Source of the DNA: Chryseobacterium defluvii
Lineage (GTDB): Bacteria; Bacteroidota; Bacteroidia; Flavobacteriales; Weeksellaceae
Assembly: GCF_014204415.1 (NCBI RefSeq)
Contig: NZ_JACHLE010000002.1
Coordinates: forward strand, 310,001 to 374,000
Length of the DNA: 64,000 nt
Direction: 5' to 3'
Positions 34,919 to 42,327 of this stretch are shown piece after piece. The notes under the pieces are model-generated. The model was not told where the DNA came from and did not search any database. It was given only the letters and a program-made list of their open reading frames with translations. The position numbers were made by a program, and so were the translations under genes. Numbering within the stretch: the stretch's first letter is position 1; each line of letters begins with the position of its first letter.

Positions 34919-37183
34919 ATGAGTTTAGAAATATTAAACAATCCTTTAATGGGAAGCTATACAGGTCCCCTTTCAGGAAATAATGATCAGAATCTTTCCG
35001 GCTCATCTTTTCCCGTCCTGAAACCACCTGCAGAGTTTAAACAGCTTACGGCAAAACAAATTGCCAATATGTATTATGACGGAAAACCTGTAGCAGAAGG
35101 AAACGGATACAAGATTTATTCGGACGACCCTAAGCTGGAAGGAGATATTGAAGAAGTGGTCATCTATAAAACCCGGTTCAGACAGGTTATTAATGGAATA
35201 GATGTCGTTCTTTTTGCAAGTAAAAGCGGGGCATTTCTGCTGCAGCGTTATCTGGAAGCACTCCCTGAAAGCAATCAGTTAATTCTTTTCTTAGAAATAG
35301 ATGACCGCTATAATCACCATACCGTCATGCGTGCCGTGGCAGGTGCCAGCCTTACGCAGAAAAAAGATATGCCTTTTGCAGATATCCTTACTTTCACAAG
35401 AAAACATGAAGTGGCTGTAGAGCCTAAAGTGCTCAAAAACCTTATAGAAAAAGGAATCTATAGAAATAAAGTAAGCCTTATCAGCCAGTTCTTGGGATTA
35501 AAGGATGCCAGCATTGCAAAAATATTCGATTTTTTCAAACAGGAATTGCTGCAAGGAGCCGCCGATTTTTTTATGAAAGACCTTGCAGACAACATTTCGG
35601 AACTGAGAATTTTTGAAAACGGCTGGAATCCCCACCCTAAAGAAGGTGAGTATGATCCTGCTTTTATTCCGGAAATGCTTCACAGGGAGCTTAAAAAGTA
35701 TTATGAGCACAGCTTTTCTAAAAACCCTTATGAAAACCTGGAAGGGCAGAAAAAGATCAATACAAAGATCGTCCAGACGTTGTTCAAAAGAATAAATGCT
35801 GCTAAAACCTATTTTAACAACCTGCTGAATACTGCAGAAAATTTTTTCCCGGCTTTTATTCATAAAAAATTGAAGCAGTCTTTAAACCTGTTTTTCCGCC
35901 AGATTGATACAATGGAAAAGTTTCTGGCAGACCCGCTTACCGGCCTGCAGCATATCATGTACAGGAGCCATCAGATCGCCAATGCCTTTCTTTGTGGCAT
36001 TTACAACAGTTTTATAGATATTATTGCAGGAATTTTCTCCATCATCGGTTTCATTTTTAAAGCCGTAGCCGCGATGGATAAAATAAAAGACCGTAAAGTG
36101 GAATATGGGGAAATGTTTTTGGAGCTTATGGAAGACCTTACGGAAGGAATCATGAAGTTTGATTTTGCCGGCTTCTTTTACCAGTGCATTACATTCCAGA
36201 TGAAAACAGCCGCCCGCCTGGTAAAATGGATCAACGAGGTGATGCCTGAATTTACACTGGAAAAAGCAGGCTATTACTATGGCTACATCATCGGGATTAT
36301 TGTAGACATCATTGTGGAAACACTCCTTACAGGAGGTACCGCCGCTGTAGCAAGACTGGCAAAAACCGTGGAAAGCTTTATGCTGAAACCGCTGGAAAAG
36401 ATCTCTAAAGCCATTACCAAAACCGCCGATTTCCTAACAAGAATTTTGGAATTTTTTCAAATGATCCTCCGTGAATTTAAAAAAGGAAGACAGGAAATTT
36501 TTTCTAAATTAGAGAAATTTTTAGATGAAGTTTTCGGGTTTGGAGGAAAAGTAAGTGATAATGCTTTGACACCTGCGGAGAAAAGATGGAAAGATAAGCA
36601 GAGGAAGATTCAGGAGAAACTGGAGAGGAAGAGAAAGGGCAAAAAAGCCGGAATGGCTGACAATCTTGATACTGGCATTAATGCTCAGATGACCGTAAAG
36701 GAGTTTGAAGAAGGATTAAAGAAACTTTCAAAAATAAAACCGGAAAAAGCGTTAGAACATTTAGATGAAGCTATGATTTATTTTAATCATCATATTGTTG
36801 ATGGAAAAATTGTTCAAATTTCAGATAGAAATTGTGTAAATGTAGTACAAATGGTAGAAGATTTTTTAAGAACAGGCAAAATTTCGGTTGCAAAAGTTTC
36901 AAAAGCTCAAGAAGTTCCTATATTAATGGATAAATACGGAGGTCATTTTCTTACAGTAAAATTAGAAACAATTAATAATTCTAACTATTTTAAAATAGGA
37001 GAGAGAGGAATTTTGTTATGTGAAAGGGGGCCAAACGATTATGATCATGTTTTGAATGTTTTTATGACAAAAAAAGGCATAATGTATAAAGACGCTCAAT
37101 CCTTCTCTCAGAAATTTGTTACTGAAGAATATTTCAAGAAAGAATACAAATCATATAAATTATTAAAAACTAAAAAAAATTAA
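34919..37183 (+). CDS. Polymorphic toxin with papain-fold (Tox-PL-like) tip
   Basis: 754 residues, no signal peptide. Visible parts: a unique N-terminal region (to about 200), an alpha-helical middle with two hydrophobic helical segments near 360-390 and 450-475, and a highly charged Lys/Glu/Arg linker at 549-578 (L-T-P-A-E-K-R-W-K-D-K-Q). The tip, about 580-754, has a Cys-His-Asp arrangement: N-C-V at Cys639, G-E-R-G-I-L-L then D-H-V-L-N-V-F with His710, and D-A-Q with Asp725. This order matches papain-fold toxins (Tox-PL type), which act as proteases or glutamine deamidases. The tip is more AT-rich than the body. An Imm35-like gene follows by 2 bp. Confidence 0.68.
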   Translation: MSLEILNNPLMGSYTGPLSGNNDQNLSGSSFPVLKPPAEFKQLTAKQIANMYYDGKPVAEGNGYKIYSDDPKLEGDIEEVVIYKTRFRQVINGIDVVLFASKSGAFLLQRYLEALPESNQLILFLEIDDRYNHHTVMRAVAGASLTQKKDMPFADILTFTRKHEVAVEPKVLKNLIEKGIYRNKVSLISQFLGLKDASIAKIFDFFKQELLQGAADFFMKDLADNISELRIFENGWNPHPKEGEYDPAFIPEMLHRELKKYYEHSFSKNPYENLEGQKKINTKIVQTLFKRINAAKTYFNNLLNTAENFFPAFIHKKLKQSLNLFFRQIDTMEKFLADPLTGLQHIMYRSHQIANAFLCGIYNSFIDIIAGIFSIIGFIFKAVAAMDKIKDRKVEYGEMFLELMEDLTEGIMKFDFAGFFYQCITFQMKTAARLVKWINEVMPEFTLEKAGYYYGYIIGIIVDIIVETLLTGGTAAVARLAKTVESFMLKPLEKISKAITKTADFLTRILEFFQMILREFKKGRQEIFSKLEKFLDEVFGFGGKVSDNALTPAEKRWKDKQRKIQEKLERKRKGKKAGMADNLDTGINAQMTVKEFEEGLKKLSKIKPEKALEHLDEAMIYFNHHIVDGKIVQISDRNCVNVVQMVEDFLRTGKISVAKVSKAQEVPILMDKYGGHFLTVKLETINNSNYFKIGERGILLCERGPNDYDHVLNVFMTKKGIMYKDAQSFSQKFVTEEYFKKEYKSYKLLKTKKN
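36498..36600 (+). repeat. Junction repeat copy 1 (inside the toxin, before the tip)
   Basis: The sequence TTTTCTAAATTAGAGAAAT... through ...CCTGCGGAGAAAAGATGG encodes the linker S-K-L-E-K-F-L-D-E-V-F-G-F-G-G-K and L-T-P-A-E-K-R-W. It is repeated almost unchanged at 37559-37660 and, in part, at 38735-38795. Confidence 0.85.
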
Positions 37184-37185
37184 TT

Positions 37186-37476
37186 ATGCTTTCAGAAAAA
37201 GAATTAATAAATATTGCTATTGATTATATAAAAACTTTTGAAAAAGAAATTGGAAGAGAACTTATAATTCCAAAAGAACTTATGATAAAAAAAAACTATG
37301 GGATATATTTCATATACCATTCAAAAATTTATTATGAAACAAAAGATTGGAAATATAAGCTTATAGGTAATGCCCCGTTTTTAGTTGAAAATAAAATGGG
37401 AAAAATAATAGAATTTGGAACATCTAGGAGTTTAGATCATTATATTCAGGAATATGAAGCGAGCAGGTACCCATAA
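37186..37476 (+). CDS. Imm35/YrhB-like immunity protein
   Basis: 96 residues, 2 bp after the toxin stop. The pattern I-A-I-D-Y-I-K near the start, G-I-Y-F-I-Y-H-S-K in the middle, L-I-G-N-A-P-F-L-V-E-N-K-M-G-K-I-I-E-F-G-T and the terminal Y-I-Q-E-Y-E fits the Imm35 (YrhB domain) family as I know it. That family accompanies toxins in polymorphic toxin systems. It most probably binds and blocks the papain-fold tip. A hairpin follows. Confidence 0.75.
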   Translation: MLSEKELINIAIDYIKTFEKEIGRELIIPKELMIKKNYGIYFIYHSKIYYETKDWKYKLIGNAPFLVENKMGKIIEFGTSRSLDHYIQEYEASRYP

Positions 37477-37513
37477 TAAATGGGTTTCACAAGAATATCA
37501 TTAAAAATTAAAC

Positions 37514-37550
37514 GAGACTGTCTCAAAAATAAGACAGTCTCTTTATTTTG
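37514..37550 (+). terminator. Hairpin terminator closing the main toxin/immunity cassette
   Basis: Stem GAGACTGTCT/AGACAGTCTC, 8-nt loop, followed by TTTATTTTG. The next junction repeat starts 9 bp further on. Confidence 0.8.
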
Positions 37551-37558
37551 ATGAGATT

Positions 37559-37660
37559 CCTTTTCTAAATTAGAGAAATTTTAGATGGGGTTTCAGGTTT
37601 GGAGGAAAATTAGGTGATAATGCTTTGACACCTGCGGAGAAAAGATGGAAAGAAAAACAG
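37559..37660 (+). repeat. Junction repeat copy 2 (before orphan toxin tip)
   Basis: Near-identical to copy 1, but one T is missing from the T-run in AAATTTTTAGATG and a few bases differ. The upstream part is therefore out of frame and an in-frame TAG lies at 37571-37573. Confidence 0.85.
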
Positions 37661-38254
37661 CAGAGAATACAAAAAAAGATTGAAAATAAAAAGAATGGAA
37701 AACTTCCAAAGAAAATTGATAAAAAATATAAGGAATTTATTGATAAATGGAACGATCTTTCATTATTAAAATTATCTAAAAATGAAATTATAGAAGCTCT
37801 AAAAGGATTCACTAAACATGGTGATGAAGTTGCCGAACTTTTGAAGAATAATAAAATGAAATATGAATTTTTGGATGATGCAGATTTTGATGAGCTGTTA
37901 AGGGATTATGATTATAATAATGAATTGACTGACGAAATTATATTTAGAACCAGAGCGGCAACCTTAGATGGCAAAACTTTTTATCGTTCTTCAGCTTCTG
38001 TTGAACAATTTTTAACAGAAATTATTCATGAAGGCTCTCATGTTATTGATAATTTATTAAAAAAGAAATTTTTGAAAGAAGGCAAAACTCTGAAAGAAAT
38101 TGAAAAAAGCATTGGAAATAATTGGGAACAAGAGATTAAAGCTTTCTCTCATGAAAGAGATTGGCAAATAAAAATAGGAATAGAGCCTGAGTATAAGTCT
38201 TTAAAGAATATAGAAAAGCATGTTAAAACTGAATATCCTAAATATTTAAAATAA
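37625..38254 (+). pseudogene. Orphan toxin tip with HEGSH metallopeptidase motif
   Basis: An open frame of 209 codons begins inside junction copy 2 (T-P-A-E-K-R-W-K-E-K-Q) without ATG. Only a TTG at 37625 could start it, so in its present place it is probably silent. The tip contains I-I-H-E-G-S-H-V-I-D-N near residue 135, an H-E-x-x-H zinc motif, with a possible third ligand in E-I-K-A-F-S-H-E-R-D. It is thus a probable metallopeptidase toxin module waiting to replace the papain-fold tip by recombination at the junction. An immunity-type gene follows by 5 bp. The exact family is unknown. Confidence 0.68.
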
Positions 38255-38259
38255 TTATT

Positions 38260-38667
38260 ATGACTAATTTTAAGATAATATCTGAACTTATTGATTACAA
38301 TAATAGTGAAATTCCTATTAATTTTTTAACCAAATCATTTGAAGCTCTCGGAGAAGAAAAGCTGACCATTCTTGTTAAAGATATATTGTTTTGGCAGAAA
38401 ATAGTTTATACCTCTCCAACTATGGCCAATAAAGGAAAAGTTACAAATAAAAATTTTTATTTATTAGAGGATAATATGGTTATTAATGATTATAACGTTT
38501 TTTTTGAAACCTGTCCTGAACTAACTAATTTTTTTGTATTAAAAGACAATAAAATTATCCTAAGTCCTGATTTATCAATAAAAGAAATTAATAAAATGCA
38601 AGAAATAATTGATAAGGGGTATAAACTTTCATTGAAAATTAATATTGGAAAATCTAAAACTGAATAA
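38260..38667 (+). CDS. Probable immunity protein of the orphan metallopeptidase tip
   Basis: 135 residues, AT-rich, no signal peptide or membrane segment. I do not recognise the family. Its position 5 bp after the tip frame, its size and the following hairpin are the same as in the expressed cassette (toxin, immunity, hairpin). Whether it is transcribed in its present location is not clear. Confidence 0.55.
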   Translation: MTNFKIISELIDYNNSEIPINFLTKSFEALGEEKLTILVKDILFWQKIVYTSPTMANKGKVTNKNFYLLEDNMVINDYNVFFETCPELTNFFVLKDNKIILSPDLSIKEINKMQEIIDKGYKLSLKINIGKSKTE

Positions 38668-38710
38668 AATTTAAGATCGTTAAACAATAATTACTTCTAT
38701 TATATTTTAA

Positions 38711-38738
38711 GAGGCTGTTTTTAGACAGCCTCTATTTT
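38711..38738 (+). terminator. Hairpin closing the orphan cassette
   Basis: Stem GAGGCTGT/ACAGCCTC with a 6-nt loop, then TATTTT. The sequence core resembles the hairpin at 37514. Confidence 0.75.
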
Positions 38739-38795
38739 CTAAGTAAATTAGAGAAATTTTTAGATGAAGTTTTCGGGTTTGAGGGAAAAGTAGGT
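38735..38795 (+). repeat. Junction repeat copy 3 (no tip attached)
   Basis: Begins TTTTCTAAGTAAATTAGAG and continues with TTTTTAGATGAAGTTTTCGG. It keeps the toxin linker reading L-E-K-F-L-D-E-V-F-G-F and then diverges into non-coding sequence. It marks the end of the array, where a further cassette was lost or could be inserted. Confidence 0.8.
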
Positions 38796-38872
38796 CAAAG
38801 TCTCTATTAGCTGGTAAGTTTCTTTTCAACAATTTACAACACCTCCCAAAACTTATCCACAAAAATAAAACA

Positions 38873-38906
38873 CGACATATTTTGTCGCATTAAGCCCCTA
38901 TCTTTG
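38873..38906 (+). promoter_or_regulatory. Island operator-promoter E (before the WYL regulator)
   Basis: Palindrome CGACA-TATTT-TGTCG (38873-38887), 11 bp, then TATCTTTG (38899-38906). Its presence before the regulator gene suggests autoregulation. Confidence 0.85.
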
Positions 38907-38921
38907 TATAAGAAAATAACC

Positions 38922-38969
38922 ATGAAACGCAGAGAAAAAGGCGTTCTATTCAACAAAATATACAAATGA
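38922..38969 (+). CDS. 15-residue upstream frame overlapping the WYL start
   Basis: ATG at 38922 encodes M-K-R-R-E-K-G-V-L-F-N-K-I-Y-K and stops with a TGA that overlaps the WYL start codon as ATGA. It lies 15 bp after the -7 box, so it is at the 5' end of the mRNA. It may couple or limit translation of the regulator; chance is possible at this length. Confidence 0.3.
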   Translation: MKRREKGVLFNKIYK

Positions 38970-39886
38970 AAAAAGATTTTTATCTCACAAGATATGCCTT
39001 GATTATTAAAAGGCTGGAAAGTTCTCCGGCTACCTATTCCCAATTGGAAGAGTATCTCTTAAATTCCTTTGAATTTCAGGACGCGGATATAAAAAGCTAT
39101 TCCATCCGTACTTTGCAGAGAGATATCCGTGAGATCTCGGATCTTTTTAATCTTTCCATCCACAATAAAAAGAAGGGTGATAACCGCTATTATATTGAAA
39201 GCCGCCCGATCATGGAAGTGGATGAATACAATCAGAAATTACTGGAGTCTTTCCAGGTGAGTAATGCCATGAATCTTCATCCTGACTTTTCAGATTTTAT
39301 ATTTTTTGAGAGTCGGAAACCTACCGGAGTTGAGAATTTTTATGATCTTTTCTTTGCCATCCGCAATAAAAGGATGGTTGCCTTTGAACATTACAATTAT
39401 AAAAACAAGCTTATGACCTCCCGTAAGGTCAATCCGCTGGCTTTGAAAGAATCTAAGGACCGATGGTACCTAATCGCCATCGATACAAAAGATAAGAAAC
39501 TCAAATCTTTCGGGCTGGACAGGATCAATTACCTGGATGTCAGCAAAAATAAATTCAGGGAAAAGTATAGTTTTAATTTCAGGGAACATTTTAAGAATGC
39601 TTTCGGAGTGATGAATCTGGCGGAACAAAATCCTCAGAAAATTGTACTAAAATGCAGCCGGCATCAGGGAGAATATATTAAAAGTTTTCCCCTTCACCAG
39701 TCTCAAAAAGGAATTAAAGAAACACCTGAGGAGATCTATTTTGAGTTTTTTCTTCATCCTACTTATGACTTTATGCAGGAGATCCTTTCTTTTGGAAAGG
39801 AAGTGACAGTCATAGAACCGAAATGTTTAGTTGATGATATCCGCGCCCATTTACAGGAGTCGTTGAACCAATATCCGAAGGAGTAA
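38966..39886 (+). CDS. WYL-domain transcriptional regulator of the island
   Basis: 306 residues. An N-terminal winged HTH (about 5-75; A-T-Y-S-Q-L-E-E-Y-L and S-I-R-T-L-Q-R-D-I-R-E-I) is followed by a WYL domain with R-W-Y-L-I-A-I-D near residue 166 and S-F-G-L-D-R-I at about 180. A C-terminal WCX-like extension follows. WYL proteins bind single-stranded nucleic acid or small ligands and include PafB/PafC, which activate the LexA-independent DNA-damage response in mycobacteria. The gene carries the same operator-promoter as four other island transcripts, so I infer it is their regulator. Confidence 0.85.
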   Translation: MKKDFYLTRYALIIKRLESSPATYSQLEEYLLNSFEFQDADIKSYSIRTLQRDIREISDLFNLSIHNKKKGDNRYYIESRPIMEVDEYNQKLLESFQVSNAMNLHPDFSDFIFFESRKPTGVENFYDLFFAIRNKRMVAFEHYNYKNKLMTSRKVNPLALKESKDRWYLIAIDTKDKKLKSFGLDRINYLDVSKNKFREKYSFNFREHFKNAFGVMNLAEQNPQKIVLKCSRHQGEYIKSFPLHQSQKGIKETPEEIYFEFFLHPTYDFMQEILSFGKEVTVIEPKCLVDDIRAHLQESLNQYPKE

Positions 39887-39941
39887 AAGTATTGACCCGA
39901 CTTTCGTTTTTTTTATTTACTTTTACATAAATATATCGACA

Positions 39942-40574
39942 TTGAAACTTTTATTTCTTTCTCTGTTCTGCCTTTTCTCTTCTCTTTGCCCGGCCCAGCA
40001 GAAAGAGGAGTTCAAACTTGTAAAGAATTTTTATAATCAGCACCGGAGCATGCTCAGTAATGAGTTTAAGAAAAAATTTGATGCGGAAACCGATGTTTTT
40101 GTCAAAGATGCCATTAAAAAGGATTTTCTGTTTTTTATGAAAAAAATGGACAGTATTGAAAATGTGGCACTCATTGCAGCTTTATTAAAAGTAAAGAATC
40201 TTGAAGACCTCAGCAAATTAAAGAACAAAACCATAAAGCAGGAAAATCCTGGGGAAATTTCTTCCATTAAAAATGAGGCAATGGACTATCCGGATTATCC
40301 GGGCGGGATGGATATATTGAGACAGGAAATTGCCAAAACATTTTATTCCGAAGGAGTTAATTCTGAGATCAAAACCGTAAAAGCCAGTGTAAGTTTTATT
40401 GTTGAAAAAGACGGCAGCATTACAAATGTTCAGGCTTTGGGAGACAATTTCACTTTCAACAGGCAGGCAGAAATAGCTTTATATTCCATTCCGGAAAAGT
40501 TCTCTCCCGCAGTAATGAACGGAAACCCCATAAGGTATCATTTCAGACTTCCCTTAACCATGAATATTGAGTAA
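39942..40574 (+). CDS. Exported protein with TonB C-terminal-like domain
   Basis: 210 residues starting at TTG. The start is supported because the signal peptide (M-K-L-L-F-L-S-L-F-C-L-F-S-S-L-C-P-A-Q) begins exactly there. The middle is helical and charged; the last 100 residues hold the TonB_C-like pattern D-Y-P-G-G-M-D-I-L-R-Q-E-I, V-S-F-I-V-E-K-D-G-S-I and a final proline-containing strand. Without a membrane anchor it is not a classical TonB; Bacteroidota have many such free-standing TonB_C proteins. The stop is followed at once by the tadA ATG. Confidence 0.75.
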   Translation: MKLLFLSLFCLFSSLCPAQQKEEFKLVKNFYNQHRSMLSNEFKKKFDAETDVFVKDAIKKDFLFFMKKMDSIENVALIAALLKVKNLEDLSKLKNKTIKQENPGEISSIKNEAMDYPDYPGGMDILRQEIAKTFYSEGVNSEIKTVKASVSFIVEKDGSITNVQALGDNFTFNRQAEIALYSIPEKFSPAVMNGNPIRYHFRLPLTMNIE

Positions 40575-41006
40575 ATGTTCACAGACGAATATTTTATGAA
40601 GATGGCTCTTCAGGAAGCAGAAGCCGCATTGGAAAAAGATGAGGTTCCCATAGGCTGTGTCGTAATTTCCAACGACCGTGTGATCGCCAGAGCGCATAAC
40701 CTCACGGAAACCTTAAATGACGTCACCGCCCATGCCGAAATGCAGGCTATTACTTCCGCAGCTAACTTTTTAGGAGGTAAATATTTAAAAAATTGCACCC
40801 TATATGTTACTTTGGAGCCTTGTGTCATGTGTTCCGGGGCACTTTCCTGGGCACAGATCTCAAAAGTGGTAATAGGTGCCAGAGATGAGCAAAGAGGGTT
40901 TATCAACAAACATCTCACCCTTCATCCCAAAACTGAAATCGTTACCGGTGTTATGGAAAATGAATGTTCCTCCATCGTAAAAGAGTTTTTCAGATCAAAG
41001 CGTTAA
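40575..41006 (+). CDS. tadA: tRNA-specific adenosine deaminase
   Basis: Converts adenosine 34 to inosine in tRNA-Arg(ACG). The 143-residue protein shows the cytidine/deoxycytidylate deaminase zinc site: H-A-E-M near residue 54 and P-C-V-M-C near 84, plus the N-terminal M-A-L-Q-E-A-E-A-A-L-E-K-D-E-V-P-I-G-C typical of TadA. It starts immediately after the stop of the TonB_C-like gene and its 3' end overlaps the convergent acetyltransferase gene by 4 bp. Confidence 0.94.
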   Translation: MFTDEYFMKMALQEAEAALEKDEVPIGCVVISNDRVIARAHNLTETLNDVTAHAEMQAITSAANFLGGKYLKNCTLYVTLEPCVMCSGALSWAQISKVVIGARDEQRGFINKHLTLHPKTEIVTGVMENECSSIVKEFFRSKR

Positions 41007-41536
41007 TCCCTATTCCTGAAGATGGAATACAAAGGGACATCAAAATATTCTTCGTTTTTCTTAATATGCTGCTTTAAAATGGCCTCCTTCTCCATTCCTA
41101 TTTTCTGCATGATCCTTCCTGATGATGGATTATGGAGAAAATGTGTAGCATAAATTTTATTGAAGTTCAATACCTTAAAACCAAAATTAACGATTGCATT
41201 GGCAGCTTCGGTAACATATCCGTTATTCCAGAATGGTTTACCCATCCAATAGCCAAGCTCTGCTTTATCATCTCCCCTGTCATGAAGCCCTATCGCTCCT
41301 ATAATGTTACCTTCCTTATTCCGGATCGCAAAGGTATATCCCGATCTCTTTTCAAAAGCTTCCTGAGAAATTCTCAACCAGAATTCAGCATCATCTTTCG
41401 TATAGGGATATGGAATATTGGAAGTAAGCTCAGAAAAAGCTTTCTCCTGAAGGTACTCTACAACAAAAGGGATATCGTCTTCTTTCAATTGAGAGAGGAT
41501 CAGTCTTTCGGTTTCTATGAGCGGAAATTCTTTCAT
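41003..41536 (-). CDS. GNAT family N-acetyltransferase (RimJ/RimL-like)
   Basis: 177 residues. Starts with I-E-T-E-R-L-I-L-S-Q-L and has the acetyl-CoA region G-Y-W-M-G-K-P-F-W-N-N-G-Y-V-T-E-A and the N-P-S-S-G-R-I-M-Q-K-I-G-M motif typical of ribosomal-protein acetyltransferase relatives. The substrate is unknown. Its start abuts the stop of coaX, so it is probably the second gene of a coaX operon. Confidence 0.88.
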   Translation of the reverse strand: MKEFPLIETERLILSQLKEDDIPFVVEYLQEKAFSELTSNIPYPYTKDDAEFWLRISQEAFEKRSGYTFAIRNKEGNIIGAIGLHDRGDDKAELGYWMGKPFWNNGYVTEAANAIVNFGFKVLNFNKIYATHFLHNPSSGRIMQKIGMEKEAILKQHIKKNEEYFDVPLYSIFRNRD

Positions 41537-42295
41537 TTATAAGCCTTTTCCTAAGAAATAGAGGCCTTTCAAAGTATGAAGCCTGTCCATCACATGTATT
41601 TTCTCTGTAAGAGGTTTGTAAATATGAGAAACCCCGCCTGTGGCTACCACAAAACAGTCATCCTGAACCTCATCATTGATCCGGTCGATGAAACCTTCCA
41701 CCATTCCCAGAAAGCCATACACCATCCCGCTCTGCATACAGGTTACGGTATCTAATCCCAGGACAGACTTCGGCTTTTTCAGTTCAATTTCCGGAAGCTG
41801 GGCGGTCTGGCTGATTAAAGAATTAAGAGATGTTACAATACCCGGAGCAATGATCACTCCCAATGTTTCACCGGTTTCAGCAACACAGCTTGCCGTAAGT
41901 GCCGTCCCGAAATCCAGAATGATCTTCTTCCTGTCCGGATATAAATTGTGGGCAGCCACAAGATTGGCATAGATATCCGTCCCCATTTGTTTGGACTTTG
42001 CCTGTACCCCGGATTGCGTATTTCGGTCTACGATCACGGGCAGGATGCCGTGAATCTTTTTTATGGCCGAGCTCATCACTTTGGTAAGTTGGGGAACCAC
42101 AGATCCTATGATCACTTTACTGATCTGCTGAGGTTCCACTTTGTAGGTCTGATAGAGCATGAGCATCTGAACATACAGTTCATCCGCCGTTTTATAGGGT
42201 TTGGTATTGATCACCCATGAAATATCACAATTATCATCATCAAAAAGCCCGAATCTGACATTGCTGTTCCCTACGTTGATTACGATTGAATTCAT
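41537..42295 (-). CDS. coaX: Type III pantothenate kinase
   Basis: Phosphorylates pantothenate, the first step of CoA synthesis. ASKHA fold: N-terminal phosphate-1 motif I-V-I-N-V-G-N-S-N-V-R-F-G (usually D-x-G-N-T; the Asp is replaced here by Asn), K/G-T-D-x-Y-A-N-L region, D-F-G-T-A-L-T phosphate-2 motif, G-x-I-x-P-G and the late A-T-G-G. 252 residues, normal for the family. The unusual Asn at the first catalytic position is seen in the text as I-N-V-G-N. Confidence 0.9.
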   Translation of the reverse strand: MNSIVINVGNSNVRFGLFDDDNCDISWVINTKPYKTADELYVQMLMLYQTYKVEPQQISKVIIGSVVPQLTKVMSSAIKKIHGILPVIVDRNTQSGVQAKSKQMGTDIYANLVAAHNLYPDRKKIILDFGTALTASCVAETGETLGVIIAPGIVTSLNSLISQTAQLPEIELKKPKSVLGLDTVTCMQSGMVYGFLGMVEGFIDRINDEVQDDCFVVATGGVSHIYKPLTEKIHVMDRLHTLKGLYFLGKGL

Positions 42296-42327
42296 TTATT
42301 TTTTTAAAGTTCCTTTTTTAGTTTAAT

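Noticed and set aside
37559..38795. CRISPR or simple tandem repeat
   Set aside because: The three repeat copies are spaced by whole genes and encode the toxin linker; there is no spacer-repeat periodicity.
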